From Nitrosomonas cryotolerans ATCC 49181 (GTDB lineage Bacteria > Pseudomonadota > Gammaproteobacteria > Burkholderiales > Nitrosomonadaceae): DNA of 64,000 nucleotides. Below are positions 51,440-60,966 of this stretch, piece after piece. Numbering within the stretch: the first letter of the stretch is position 1; every line of letters starts with the position of its first letter. Where the stretch lies: contig NZ_FSRO01000001.1 in the NCBI RefSeq assembly GCF_900143275.1, forward strand, positions 1,568,116 to 1,632,115, read 5' to 3'. The position numbers and the translations under genes were made by a program. The notes under the pieces are model-generated. The model was not told the origin of the DNA, made no database searches, and saw only the letters and a program-made list of their open reading frames with translations.

Positions 51440-52740
51440 ATCTCAACTTCCGGAAAACCCCGGTCTTAAGGCCGAGGATGGATAGGGAGTCAGCTTCGTT
51501 GATACTAAAGCCTGTTTTTCACCTATTTCTGTTAAAGTGTGTGAGTGGAAATGAAGCGCGCATACAAATTCAGGTTTTACCCAACTTTTGAGCAAGAAAC
51601 TATTCTGGCTCAAACATTCGGGTGTGCTCGGTTTGTCTATAATCGCATGTTGCACGTTCGTTCTGATGCTTGGTATACCGAGAAAAAAAGAATCGGGTAT
51701 CATGCTACCTCCTCTTTGTTGACCGAGTTAAAAAAAGAGCCTGAATTTGAATGGCTGAACAAAGTTTCCAGTGTTCCTGTGCAGCAATCTCTCCGCCACC
51801 TGCAAACGGCATTTGGTAATTTCTTTGCCAAACGAGCCAAATACCCGTCATTCAAAAGCAAGCATGAGAAGCAATCGGCTGAATACACGTCCAGCGCCTT
51901 CAAGTGGGACGGTAAGTCTCTGAAACTGGCGAAGATGAAAGATCCACTGAATATCAGATGGTCGCGCACCCTTCCTAAGGCGACAAAACTAACGATTGCA
52001 ACAGTCTCTAAAGACTCAGCGAGTCGATACCATGTTTCTATGCTTTGCGACGACTCTGTTGCGCGAAAGCCAAGGGTTAGCGGCAAAGTCGGCATTGACT
52101 TAGGATTAACGCACTTCGCTATTCTTTCTACGGGCGAGAAGATTGCGTCTCCTAACACGCTACGAAAGAATGAAACCAGGCTTGCTAAGCTGCAACGCAA
52201 GCTATCTAAAAAGCGCAAAGGGTCGGCCAATAGACAAAAAGCCAGACTGAAAGTAGCGCGACTACATGCAGGAATTGCTGATGCTCGTAAAGACTTTCTA
52301 CATAAACTCTCAACACGGCTAGTGAACGAAAACCAAGTGATAGCTGTAGCGTCTTTAGCTGTTAGCAATATGAAGAAAAATCGTTGCCTCGCAAAATCAA
52401 TTTCCGATGTAGGATGGGGTGAATTTGTGCGGCAATTAGAATACAAGTCGCTGTGGTACGGGCGAGAGCTTGTAGGTATTGACCGATGGTATCCAAGCAG
52501 CAAACGCTGCTCGGGATGTGGGCATACCGTAAACAAGATGCCTTTGAATGTGCGTGAATGGACTTGTCCGGAATGCGGATCAATCCATGATCGAGACATC
52601 AACGCAGCGCGTAATGTTTTGGCCGCTGGACTGGCGGTGTCAGCCCTTGGAGAATCTATAAGTCCTGTTTGCATTTAGGTGCGTCCGGGTTGGATTCGTT
52701 GAATTGGGAATCCCCTTCGTTTACGGAGGGGAGCAGTCAA
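51440..52740 (+). mobile_element. tnpB-only IS200/IS605-type element inserted in the fli operon
   Basis: A stand-alone element (IS1341 arrangement) without tnpA. A left hairpin (CGGTC-TTAA-GGCCG, near 51461-51476) is present. The right end carries CCCCTTCG-TTTA-CGGAGGGG (52712-52731) and TCAA (52737-52740). It lies between fliK and fliL, opposite in direction to them. The left ~130 bases are repeated at 60476-60605. Confidence 0.8.
51551..52678 (+). CDS. tnpB: TnpB with Glu-to-Ala change in the RuvC active site
   Basis: A 375-aa TnpB with a complete frame and start at ATG 51551 (GTG 51545 is also in frame). Asp183 (GIDLGLTHF), Asp349 (HDRDINAARNVL) and the zinc finger (C320, C323, C339, C342) are intact. 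The second RuvC residue, normally Glu in the VxVExLxVxNM motif, is Ala267 (VIAVASLAVSNM; codon GCG at 52349-52351). This should abolish DNA cleavage but need not prevent RNA-guided binding. The gene is antisense to the flagellar operon in which it lies. Confidence 0.88.
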   Translation: MKRAYKFRFYPTFEQETILAQTFGCARFVYNRMLHVRSDAWYTEKKRIGYHATSSLLTELKKEPEFEWLNKVSSVPVQQSLRHLQTAFGNFFAKRAKYPSFKSKHEKQSAEYTSSAFKWDGKSLKLAKMKDPLNIRWSRTLPKATKLTIATVSKDSASRYHVSMLCDDSVARKPRVSGKVGIDLGLTHFAILSTGEKIASPNTLRKNETRLAKLQRKLSKKRKGSANRQKARLKVARLHAGIADARKDFLHKLSTRLVNENQVIAVASLAVSNMKKNRCLAKSISDVGWGEFVRQLEYKSLWYGRELVGIDRWYPSSKRCSGCGHTVNKMPLNVREWTCPECGSIHDRDINAARNVLAAGLAVSALGESISPVCI

Positions 52741-52760
52741 AACGGCTTTGTCTTGCTTGA
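52712..52760 (+). ncRNA. Predicted 3' part of the omega-RNA and guide of the second TnpB
   Basis: Right-end hairpin (52712-52731) and TCAA (52737-52740), after which the ~20 bases from 52741 would be the guide. These bases lie just outside the fliK stop. Prediction only, from known TnpB architecture. Confidence 0.4.
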
Positions 52761-52774
52761 GACCTGGTTGTTGA

Positions 52775-53866
52775 TCAAGCAAAAGTATTGACAATCCCCT
52801 GATGCTGATTAGATTGAATATGTGTCTCAATCTGACTAGCAGGCGCATCATGCGTACTTATTCTGCCAATAGGCAATCTTGATGGTGTATGTTGACGGTG
52901 CCCGGTATTGGCTTGCTGTTGAAATGAGTCTGCACCAATCAGGACATTCCCGAGCTCAATTCCGCTTTCTGACATCATTTCTTTTAACCTGGGTAGAGCT
53001 GCTTCAATTGCTTCACGTACAGCTAAATGAGGTGATGCGAACTGGGCTGTGGCTTGAGCACCCTGTTCATTTGTGATATTTAGTAAGACTTCGATCGGGC
53101 CAAGATGAGCTGGGTTTAAACGAATCTCAGCTGTTTGACCTTGCTGGTTCGACAGCCATACTATTTTTTGGGCAAATTCGTTATTCCATTTTGGTTGTCC
53201 AGCATGGGTATCAAGGTTGATACTGTCTATATCGAGTGTGAGGGGAGAAGTGATAGATGTCGTACTACTCGTTATACCTATTTGATGTGCAGAATCTGGT
53301 AGTAGCAAAGTCGTGAGTTCTCCTGTGTTAGAGAAAATGGTTTGGCTGCTTTCTGTAGAGAGCGGTGGTGTTCTGCTGGAAGCAGCAAAATCTGCCGAGC
53401 TAAAGAACTGTTTGTTGATTTGATTCAGTGTGCCGCTTCCTGACAGGTCTGGCTGTAGCACCTGATGAGTCGTTAGTGATGAGGCGTTGGGACCTGGTGT
53501 CTGCTGGTGGCTACCGGCATATTGATATGGCTTGCTGATCAATAGTGCTGGTAGTAAGAGAAATGGCGTTATTTCGGTATTGATCGTGTTTTCAACGCTG
53601 GTATCGGGTGTCGTACTATTTCTTTCATCTGTTTGTATTGGTTCCGATGAATTTATGATGATCCCTGAAGACGATGTCTTATCATAGATTTCATGAGGAG
53701 CTGGGATGTGGTTCTTTGGTTCATGCACAGCGGTTTCTTTCGAAATTTCTCGCATCATTACTTTTTCGAATGGTTCATTGACGTCAGTGTCTGAGTTAAC
53801 TAACGTTATCGGATTATCGGGTAAAACGTGTGTCTGTGGCGAAATCAATATATTGGATATCGGCAT
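52775..53866 (-). CDS. fliK: Flagellar hook-length control protein FliK
   Basis: A 363-aa protein. The N-terminal ~230 residues are polar and low complexity, and the C-terminal Flg_hook domain holds QGQTAEIRLNPAHLGPIEVLLNITNEQGAQATAQFASPHLAVREAIEAALPRLKEMMSESGIEL, the diagnostic part that switches the export specificity from hook to filament. The reading frame is complete although the IS element lies only ~34 bases after its stop. Confidence 0.92.
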   Translation of the reverse strand: MPISNILISPQTHVLPDNPITLVNSDTDVNEPFEKVMMREISKETAVHEPKNHIPAPHEIYDKTSSSGIIINSSEPIQTDERNSTTPDTSVENTINTEITPFLLLPALLISKPYQYAGSHQQTPGPNASSLTTHQVLQPDLSGSGTLNQINKQFFSSADFAASSRTPPLSTESSQTIFSNTGELTTLLLPDSAHQIGITSSTTSITSPLTLDIDSINLDTHAGQPKWNNEFAQKIVWLSNQQGQTAEIRLNPAHLGPIEVLLNITNEQGAQATAQFASPHLAVREAIEAALPRLKEMMSESGIELGNVLIGADSFQQQANTGHRQHTPSRLPIGRISTHDAPASQIETHIQSNQHQGIVNTFA

Positions 53867-53935
53867 TTTTGTATGAAACTAATTTCATTAGAATATCAAT
53901 AAGCCTAATTATTGCAGCATTAAATAGATTTTTAT

Positions 53936-54379
53936 TTATTTATAATGGTGAATGGATGGGGTGGCGGCATATTCATCCTGTTCCGTTTGCTCGCGCTTTG
54001 TCAGCTGCTGTGTTTTAATCCTGTCGTGACGTTGTGATAATGTATCGTAGGACTTGAGTTTGCGTTGATAGGATTGGAATTCACTTCCACCGATTTCTCT
54101 GTTGCTATTGGTAATCGTAACGGTTTTGCGTTGTTCAGTTATAGCCGCATCCAGTTTATTCATAAATGCAATGAAATTCAGCCATTCAATTTGGTCGATA
54201 CCCTTTTTTGCGGAATCTTGAAAATGTGATTGATAATTATGTTGGTATTGTAGAAGTAAAAGCAATTTCTTCTCTGCCTCTTGTTGCTGGGAATTTAACT
54301 GTCCCAGTTTTCTTGCGGAGGTGTTACTTTGTTGCTGAGCGTGATCAAGTAGTATTTTGAGGGATGAGCTTTTAGACAT
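53936..54379 (-). CDS. fliJ: Flagellar export chaperone FliJ
   Basis: A 147-aa protein predicted to be an antiparallel coiled coil (LKILLDHAQQQSNTSARKLGQLNSQQQEAEKKLLLLLQYQ ... AAITEQRKTVTITNSNR), as is FliJ, the central stalk-like partner of the FliI ATPase. Position between fliI and fliK fits. The 282-base gap to fliI is caused by a MITE. Confidence 0.85.
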   Translation of the reverse strand: MSKSSSLKILLDHAQQQSNTSARKLGQLNSQQQEAEKKLLLLLQYQHNYQSHFQDSAKKGIDQIEWLNFIAFMNKLDAAITEQRKTVTITNSNREIGGSEFQSYQRKLKSYDTLSQRHDRIKTQQLTKREQTEQDEYAATPSIHHYK

Positions 54380-54508
54380 TACAATATCCTTATCATATTG
54401 TTGTATTTCCTAATATTTCCCCGATTCCAGGTAATTGTGGTGAGTAAGGTTAAGTCAGGATTGTATAATCACCTCAGCTCTAAGAGACGATCTCGTGTTA
54501 TACAAATA

Positions 54509-54597
54509 GAGATCTTTGCGAAACCCCAATAGTTGAAAAATCAATTCTTTATAATCAATAGTCTAAAACTTCTTATAAGAACTTTTGCAAAAGCTTC
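54509..54597. mobile_element. 89-bp MITE (family A) between fliI and fliJ
   Basis: Ends GAGATCTTTGCGAAACCCC and GAACTTTTGCAAAAGCTTC are inverted repeats with mismatches. Flanked by AAATA (54504-54508 and 54598-54602). The interior (CAATAGTTGAAAAATCAAT ... CTAAAACTTCT) matches the copy at 26042. It interrupts an operon that is normally compact at this point. Confidence 0.85.
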
Positions 54598-54661
54598 AAA
54601 TAATGAATGTTGCAAGGATTATTTTTTATACACTAGATGAATCTTAAGATTCATAGATTAC

Positions 54662-56065
54662 TTAGCCCTGCTTGTTATCGAACAGTATCATTAGTTTCTT
54701 TAGACTATCGTGGTAGTTCTCCTGCTGAAACATGCCTTGTTGTAAAAAAGATTCAAGAGCAGGGTAAAGTTTAATAGCTTTATCTAGCTCTGGATGGGTG
54801 CCCGCAACATAGGCACCGACACTGATCAAGTCATGACTGCGCTGATAGCGAGAATATAGACTTTTAAAATGCCGTGCTAATTCGATTTGTTCACGTGAAA
54901 CCAGGCTGGTCATGACACGACTGATGGAGGCTTCAATATCAATAGCGGGGTAATGCCCAGCTTCAGCTAATCGGCGTGAAAGCACTATATGCCCATCGAG
55001 AATCGCACGTGCATTATCGGCTATTGGATCATTTTGATCATCACCTTCGGTCAATACCGTATAAAAGGCAGTAATCGAACCGCTGGCTTTATTACCATTG
55101 CCGGCCCGCTCCACAAGTTGAGGCAATTTGGCAAATACAGATGGCGGATAACCTTTGGTTGCCGGTGGTTCGCCAATAGCCAGCGCAATTTCTCGTTGTG
55201 CCATGGCAAAACGTGTGAGTGAATCCATAATTAATAGCACGTGTTTACCCTGATCACGGAAGAATTCAGCAATTGCTGTCGCGTAAGCGGCTCCTTGCAA
55301 CCGCAGCAATGGCGAGGTATCAGCGGGAGCCGCAATAACCACAGCACGTGCGAGTCCCTCTTTTCCCAGGATATTCTCTATAAATTCCTTAACCTCACGT
55401 CCTCGCTCGCCGATTAAGGCAACAACAATTACATCAGCGCTGGTATAACGTGCCATCATGCCGAGTAATACGCTTTTGCCGACACCACTTCCAGCAAACA
55501 AGCCCATACGTTGACCTCTTCCAACAGTCAATAAGGTATTAATGACGCGTACACCAACATCTAGTGGCTCACTGACCGGGACACGTTCCAGTGGATTATA
55601 AGGCCGACTATACAATGGCATGCTATTCTCGACGCGTAGCGGGCCTAGTTGATCCAGTGGTTCCCCCGCTCCACTTAATACGCGTCCCAGTAATTCATAA
55701 CCAACCATGACATGTTTGGCACGATCTGCGGCGCGTCTTTTTGGGTGTTGAAGGCAGCCGATTTTAGGTAGTTCTCCAATGAATTCTGTTGAAACCACTC
55801 TGGCGCCAGGCACTAATCCATAGGTATCGCCAGATGGCATTAGGAATAAGCGATCTTCTGAAAAACCAACTACTTCTGCCGAAACATTGTTTCCATTGGG
55901 AAGGAATATAGTGCAGCTGCTACCGACAGCAAGTTTCAATCCAATAGCTTCCATCACAAGTCCTGCGACACGCGTTAGCGTACCACTCTGTAATAATGGA
56001 TCTGAAGCTGTGATAAGTTGGTTACAGTTATGTAAAAAACTGCACCAATGATCATTGCGAGTCAT
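54662..56065 (-). CDS. fliI: Flagellum-specific ATPase FliI
   Basis: A 467-aa ATPase that powers and organises export with FliH and FliJ. Walker A is at 191-198 (AGSGVGKS). Other family motifs: [38 protein letters not shown] and [19 protein letters not shown]. It starts one base after fliH ends. Confidence 0.97.
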   Translation of the reverse strand: MTRNDHWCSFLHNCNQLITASDPLLQSGTLTRVAGLVMEAIGLKLAVGSSCTIFLPNGNNVSAEVVGFSEDRLFLMPSGDTYGLVPGARVVSTEFIGELPKIGCLQHPKRRAADRAKHVMVGYELLGRVLSGAGEPLDQLGPLRVENSMPLYSRPYNPLERVPVSEPLDVGVRVINTLLTVGRGQRMGLFAGSGVGKSVLLGMMARYTSADVIVVALIGERGREVKEFIENILGKEGLARAVVIAAPADTSPLLRLQGAAYATAIAEFFRDQGKHVLLIMDSLTRFAMAQREIALAIGEPPATKGYPPSVFAKLPQLVERAGNGNKASGSITAFYTVLTEGDDQNDPIADNARAILDGHIVLSRRLAEAGHYPAIDIEASISRVMTSLVSREQIELARHFKSLYSRYQRSHDLISVGAYVAGTHPELDKAIKLYPALESFLQQGMFQQENYHDSLKKLMILFDNKQG

Positions 56066-56066
56066 G

Positions 56067-56777
56067 CTATTCTTTTGAGTCTATCCAGTTATCTTTTTGG
56101 CCGATGGCGGCCAGTATTCTTTGCCACCGCGTTGCCAGACTGGCATCAACCTCACTTCCGTTGGCTTTTAGCAGACAGCCTCCTTGTGATATTCGTTTAT
56201 CTTCATGAATTTCCCAGTTAGCATGTGATAATTGATCATCCATGTGGCGACGTACCAGTGCCGCATCTGTTGGATGCAGGATAAGGCAGGGATGCTGCAT
56301 GGAATTGGGTAAATGACGTATTGCCTCTTGTACGATGGGAAGGATTAATTCCGGATGGATCTGTAGTGACTGAGTAATCATTTTTTTCGCAAGGTCGAGC
56401 GCTAAGGTTAATAGATCCTGTGCAACTTGTTGGTCTATCCTCTGTAGGTCCTGACTGAGGCTGGATAGTAGTGTGTGTATGCGTTCCATTTCGCTTTTTA
56501 TTTCTATCTCTGCATTTTGCTTGCCTTCTTGATAGCCAGTTGCAAGTCCTTCCTGATAGCCGGCTGTCTGTCCTTCGTGTTTTGCTTGTTGATAAATACG
56601 CGCTATTTGTTCCTCAGTGGGTAACATAGCCGCTGCTTTTTTATTATTATCAGGTTCTGGGTTATCAACAGTTTTTGTTTTCTGCGGTTTGTTTTTATTA
56701 GGGGCATCAAAAGAATCTAGCTCCCAAGGTTGATAAGCAGCGAGTTCTTCTTTAGGTATCAAATGAGTCGTTATCAT
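56067..56777 (-). CDS. fliH: Flagellar assembly protein FliH
   Basis: A 236-aa regulator of FliI. The N-terminal [19 protein letters not shown] motif, a Gly-rich region with [20 protein letters not shown] (the G-x-x-x-G repeats), and the C-terminal DLAKKMI...[17 protein letters not shown] are all typical. The start is 48 bases after fliG ends. A frame shadow exists at 56774-57043 but is not a gene. Confidence 0.92.
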   Translation of the reverse strand: MITTHLIPKEELAAYQPWELDSFDAPNKNKPQKTKTVDNPEPDNNKKAAAMLPTEEQIARIYQQAKHEGQTAGYQEGLATGYQEGKQNAEIEIKSEMERIHTLLSSLSQDLQRIDQQVAQDLLTLALDLAKKMITQSLQIHPELILPIVQEAIRHLPNSMQHPCLILHPTDAALVRRHMDDQLSHANWEIHEDKRISQGGCLLKANGSEVDASLATRWQRILAAIGQKDNWIDSKE

Positions 56778-56825
56778 GTCAGGATCCTTGCCGAGGTTTT
56801 CAGGATTGCATCGTTCGATCGAGTA

Positions 56826-57821
56826 TTAAACAAGGTTATCATCACCTTTGCCACTGAGAATGATCTGTCCGCTTTCGGCGAGTTGACGTAATGTTTTAAG
56901 AATTTCTTTCTGTGCTGCTTCAACTTCGGATAGGCGTACCGGACCTTTAACTTCGAGATCTTCCTGTAATGCATCAGCGGCACGTTGTGACATATTCTTG
57001 AAGATTTTGTTGCGTAACTCTTCCTGTGCACCCTTGAGTGCAATCACTAATGATTCAGATTCAATTTCCCGGAGTAGTAATTGGATGCCGCGCTCATCGA
57101 TATCGATCAGATCGTCAAAAATAAACATTTCATCCATAATCTGTTGTGCAAAATCTTCATCATATTGTTTGATATGCTCGATTACGTTACTTTCTTGAGA
57201 GGCTGGCATGAAGTTAAGAATTTCTACCGCAGTCCGTACGCCGCCCATAGGAGCTTTTCGGATATTATTGCTGCCCGATAGCAGTTTGCTTAGTACATCA
57301 TTGAGTTCGCGTAATGCGTGAGGCTGAACGCTATCGAGTGTTGCGATTCGCAATAATGTATCATTTCGCAAGCGTTCCGGGAGTAGGCTCAGGATTTCGC
57401 TGGCTTGTTCACGTTCAAGATGTACGAGGATAGTGGCAATGATCTGAGGATGTTCATATTTAATTAATTCTGCTACTGATGGTGGATCCATCCACTTTAG
57501 ATCTTCGATGCCTCTTGTGTCATTATTCTGCAGAATGCGATCGATCAGGCCTGCTGCCTTTTGATCACCGAGTGCATTAATGAGTACTGTTCGAATATAC
57601 TCAGCTGAATCCTGGCCTAATGCCGTTTTTCCTTGCGCTTGAGTACTAAATTCTTCCAGTACACTCTCTATCTCATCCCGCGTTATATTATTTAAATGAG
57701 ACATGGCTGTACCTAATTTTTCTACTTCTTTGGGTGATAAACACTTAAATACCGCTGCTGCTTCCATTTCTCCCAGAGACATCAGTAAAATCGCACTTTT
57801 TTTAAGGCCGTGATCAGTCAT
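56826..57821 (-). CDS. fliG: Flagellar motor switch protein FliG
   Basis: A 331-aa rotor protein. All three domains are visible: the FliF-binding N-terminus (GLKKSAILLMSLGEMEAAAVFKCLSPKEVEKLGTAMS), the EHPQ motif in YEHPQIIATILVHLE, and the C-terminal torque domain with FDDLIDIDERGIQLLLREIESESLVIALKGA. The start overlaps fliF by 8 bases. Confidence 0.97.
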   Translation of the reverse strand: MTDHGLKKSAILLMSLGEMEAAAVFKCLSPKEVEKLGTAMSHLNNITRDEIESVLEEFSTQAQGKTALGQDSAEYIRTVLINALGDQKAAGLIDRILQNNDTRGIEDLKWMDPPSVAELIKYEHPQIIATILVHLEREQASEILSLLPERLRNDTLLRIATLDSVQPHALRELNDVLSKLLSGSNNIRKAPMGGVRTAVEILNFMPASQESNVIEHIKQYDEDFAQQIMDEMFIFDDLIDIDERGIQLLLREIESESLVIALKGAQEELRNKIFKNMSQRAADALQEDLEVKGPVRLSEVEAAQKEILKTLRQLAESGQIILSGKGDDNLV

Positions 57822-59499
57822 TGCTAGATACCCAATTCTTAATTACGTTGGCAACAACCGCCGGTTCATTGGTTGCTAATTGTTTAGCCATTTGAAGATT
57901 CTGTTCATAATTCGACTTATCCTCCAGCTTATTTTCTGATTTATCTAAAGATTGTTCCAAGGCGAGCACTTCTTCATTGTCAGGAATCTCTGGAGGTAGC
58001 GCTGGAATGGCTGGCTGGGGCTGGATGACATTTCTTAGGAAAGGCCGTAATACCTTCAATAAAAAATATAAAACAATGGCGGCAATTAATAATTGCTTAC
58101 TAATTTCTTTTGCCAACAGGAGCATATCTGGATCCTTCCAGAATGGGATCTCATCGACATTCTCACTATCAGCGATCGTAAATAGATTATTTGTCACAGT
58201 GAGTGTATCGCCCCGACTTTCTTTATAGCCCATCGCTTCTTTCACTAGATTATTAATCTTTGTGATTTCTTCGGAGCTGAGCGGCTCGTGATGTGCATTG
58301 CCTGTGTCATCAATTCTCTTACGATAATTGATGACCACCGCTACAGATAGCCGTCTAATGCTTCCAATGGATTGGCTGGTGTGTTGAATAGTCTTGTCCA
58401 CCTCGTAATTGATGGTAGATTCCATGCGTTGGTCGGTTGGTGGAGTTACCGGTGTATTCTGAGCAGCTTCCTCTGCCTCTCCAGGCACTTCAATGGGTGC
58501 ATTTGCGGGTTCAGGCGGCCGATTTGTCAGTGCACCCGGTATCCCTCCGTCAAACTTTGATCCGGTTGATTTAGACTCTACCGTTTGTTGGCTACGGATT
58601 GAAGCAGATTCAGGCTCCTTGTTATTGGGTCTGTAGATTTCTTCTGCTCGTTCAATACGTGAGAAATCGATATCAGCAGTGACTTGAGCACGTACATTGG
58701 CTGCGCCCGTAATAGGTGTAAGAATTGCCTCAATGCGTTTCGTATAATTATCTTCAAGATCCTGTATGTATTGAAGTTGTTTGGCATCAAATCCACCATC
58801 AGATTTGTTTTCATTTTGGGCGCTGAGAAGATTGCCATGCTGATCTACGACCGTCACATTTTTGACAGGAAGATTGGGTACGCTACTTGATACCAGATGA
58901 ACGATGGCGCTGACCTGCTCGGGACCTAATACTCTCCCCGGGTATAGATTGAGCAATACTGAGACACTGGGTGATTGCTTATCTCTGGCAAATACCGATG
59001 GCTTGGAAATAGCAAGGTGCACGCGCGCACTTTGTACTGCTGATAATGACTGAACTGAGCGTGCTAGTTCACCTTCTAGCGCACGCTGATAATTAACTTG
59101 TTCTAAAAACTGGCTGGATCCAAATTTTTGGTTTTCCATCAATTCGAAGCCAGCGAGTCCTCCCTTTGGCAACCCCTGGCTAGCAAGCCGTAGACGCACT
59201 TCATGCACCTGATTGCCAGGTGCCAGAATAGTGCTGCCGCCTTCGGAAAATTTATAAGGCACATTCATTTTCTGTAGGGCGCTGATAATGGCGCCACCAT
59301 CATGATCCGATATATTGGAGTAAAGAACCCGATAATCGGGCGTTTGACTCCACATCCATGCACCTGTCATTAGTGCAATAACGGCCGCTATAGAGAGAAT
59401 GAGACCCAATTTCTTTTGGCTGGATAGCTGGTTAAATTGGTCAAACCGAATTGTTGTGTTGGATGCTATCGCATTAGATTCATTGGGCGTTGTTGCCAT
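57814..59499 (-). CDS. fliF: Flagellar MS-ring protein FliF
   Basis: A 561-aa MS-ring protein with membrane helices at ~35-50 and ~455-475. Family segments: PDYRVLYSNISDHDGGAIISALQKMNVPYKF, the RBM ring-building motifs, and the C-terminal FliG-binding tail ending ANVIKNWVSSND. An AGGAG precedes the ATG. It is the first gene of the minus-strand fliFGHIJK unit. Confidence 0.97.
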   Translation of the reverse strand: MATTPNESNAIASNTTIRFDQFNQLSSQKKLGLILSIAAVIALMTGAWMWSQTPDYRVLYSNISDHDGGAIISALQKMNVPYKFSEGGSTILAPGNQVHEVRLRLASQGLPKGGLAGFELMENQKFGSSQFLEQVNYQRALEGELARSVQSLSAVQSARVHLAISKPSVFARDKQSPSVSVLLNLYPGRVLGPEQVSAIVHLVSSSVPNLPVKNVTVVDQHGNLLSAQNENKSDGGFDAKQLQYIQDLEDNYTKRIEAILTPITGAANVRAQVTADIDFSRIERAEEIYRPNNKEPESASIRSQQTVESKSTGSKFDGGIPGALTNRPPEPANAPIEVPGEAEEAAQNTPVTPPTDQRMESTINYEVDKTIQHTSQSIGSIRRLSVAVVINYRKRIDDTGNAHHEPLSSEEITKINNLVKEAMGYKESRGDTLTVTNNLFTIADSENVDEIPFWKDPDMLLLAKEISKQLLIAAIVLYFLLKVLRPFLRNVIQPQPAIPALPPEIPDNEEVLALEQSLDKSENKLEDKSNYEQNLQMAKQLATNEPAVVANVIKNWVSSND

Positions 59500-60000
59500 G
59501 CATTTTCTCCTGCCTAAATTCTGAGTTGTTAATTACAGTATGTATGAGTAGCTAGAATTTAAGGATCCAAGCAAGTGATGATTCAGATAAGCAATAGATA
59601 TGAATCTCCGGTTAATCAGTAATACATGAGCTTAAGCAATCAAAATGTCAAATAAGGGCACATGCTATAGCAGTTGTTATATTTAGATATCAGCTAAAAA
59701 AATGGATAGCTATGGTGCCAATAAATATGCCTATTCCTTAGTTGTTATATTGGATTGGATTACTGTGATTATGTGAATTATCAGGAAATTTATAAACTTT
59801 GAATCATCAAACAGAACAAATTTGTTTGTCTTATTCTGATCATGATCAGAATTGAGAGTAATGCTATGCTGCAGACCGTGGTTTAACTGTACAGGCAACA
59901 GCAAGCAACAGTGTGATAGTTATTATGAGCGCGGATTGCAAAATTCCCGCCGGATAATTTCTAGAGACGATATGGATCCAGCCAATTTTTGAGGAAAAGC
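59500..60000. promoter_or_regulatory. Divergent fliF/fliE control region
   Basis: About 500 bases that must drive fliF leftward and fliE rightward. AT-rich. It contains the 20-bp palindrome at 59833-59852. I see no clear sigma-28 or sigma-54 promoter. Confidence 0.5.
59833..59852. promoter_or_regulatory. 20-bp perfect palindrome, candidate operator
   Basis: ATTCTGATCATGATCAGAAT is its own reverse complement and lies 149 bases before the fliE start. Its form is that of a dimeric regulator site. The regulator is unknown. Confidence 0.55.
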
Positions 60001-60327
60001 ATGGATAAACTGGGAATAAATAATGTATTGGAACAATTACGTACAGCATCGGTGCTGGCATCGGGGGGTAAGACCCTCGCATCGGCTGCCGATGCGGAAA
60101 ATAGCGTTGATTTTAGCCGGGCATTGAAAGGTGCGATAGATCAGGTGAATCATGTCCAACAGACAGCAGGAAAGTTAAGTCGGAGTTTTGCGAGTGATGA
60201 ATCCGAAACAAACCTGCATGAAGTTATGATATCGCTGCAAAAAGCAGAGGTGTCGTTTCAATCAATGGTACAGACACGGAATAAACTGGTTGCGGCATAT
60301 CAGACGATAATGAATATGCAAGTTTAA
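60001..60327 (+). CDS. fliE: Flagellar hook-basal body protein FliE
   Basis: A 108-aa rod-adaptor protein joining the MS ring and the rod. The C-terminal SFASDESETNLHEVMISLQKAEVSFQSMVQTRNKLVAAYQTIMNMQV is the diagnostic segment. The ATG at 60001 is chosen because GAGG lies 6 bases before it; the longer frame from TTG 59989 overlaps that site. In most proteobacteria fliE heads fliEFGHIJK on the same strand; here it is divergent from fliF. Confidence 0.93.
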   Translation: MDKLGINNVLEQLRTASVLASGGKTLASAADAENSVDFSRALKGAIDQVNHVQQTAGKLSRSFASDESETNLHEVMISLQKAEVSFQSMVQTRNKLVAAYQTIMNMQV

Positions 60328-60966
60328 TCCGGTTATGCTGTGTTTCTCGATATGATGGTTAATTTATGTCATTAAGAGAGTTATTCTTTTTATTCCGGGT
60401 CAAAAACCACTGCCTTGACCTGAACGGATAACTCTCTCCGAAACGGATGGGCGCACCAGCTGCTTATCTACCTGTGGATAGGGAGTCAGCTTCGTTGATG
60501 CTAAAGCCTGTGTTTTCACCTATTTCTGTTAAAGTATGTGAATGGAAATTAAGCGTGCATACAAATTCAGATTTTACCCAATTCTTGAGCAAGAAACTAC
60601 TATAATATGATGATTTGTCTGATATTATCTGAATTAGATCGAATCGTGTCTGGAGCGTTGTTTGTGCCCTGACCAGGGAATTATGTTGGTAAGTGATGGT
60701 TTTTGCGGGGCATGGCAGATTCCGAAACGATAAGGTAATCAATTTTTCTACAATAAGCCGCGCTGAAAGTGGGCTGTAGCGGTTGAAATTATACTGAATA
60801 ATAATGTGATAATCCGTAAACATCATTAAAGATGATTAAGTTGGATATATAGATTTCGTTAATTTCTTAGCTGTTGTTGGAATTAATTAAATAGAATGAA
60901 TGCCGTATTTCATTTATCCGGAAGATTGTATCTATTGAATTAACCTGGAGATTTTGGGGGGTTCGT
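60328..60966. other. Intergenic region with a TnpB 5' relic
   Basis: About 640 bases between fliE and the convergent ycgR gene. The stretch 60476-60605 is a relic of a tnpB element. Elsewhere I see nothing. Confidence 0.5.
60476..60605 (+). pseudogene. 5' relic of the tnpB-only element
   Basis: Closely matches 51476-51602, from GGATAGGGAGTCAGC through the start of tnpB (MEIKRAYKFRFYP...). It then ends in a stop after about 22 codons. Homology stops there, so it is a truncated second copy of the element now in the fli operon. It shows where the 5' edge of that repeat lies. Confidence 0.75.

Larger units (their letters stand above)
50984..51550. other. IS debris between fliL and the antisense tnpB
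   Basis: This region sits in what should be the fliK-fliL junction. It holds a palindrome made of two MITE A ends, a tnpB 3' relic with its right end, and the left hairpin of the next element. Any promoter for fliL after the insertion would have to be here; none is obvious. Confidence 0.55.

Noticed and set aside
51700-52674. 324-codon open frame opposite the second tnpB
   Set aside because: A shadow of tnpB with no family similarity and no ribosome binding site.
53719-54018. Short plus-strand frame at 53830-54018 between fliK and fliJ
   Set aside because: Hydrophobic shadow of the fliK and fliJ ends without a ribosome binding site.
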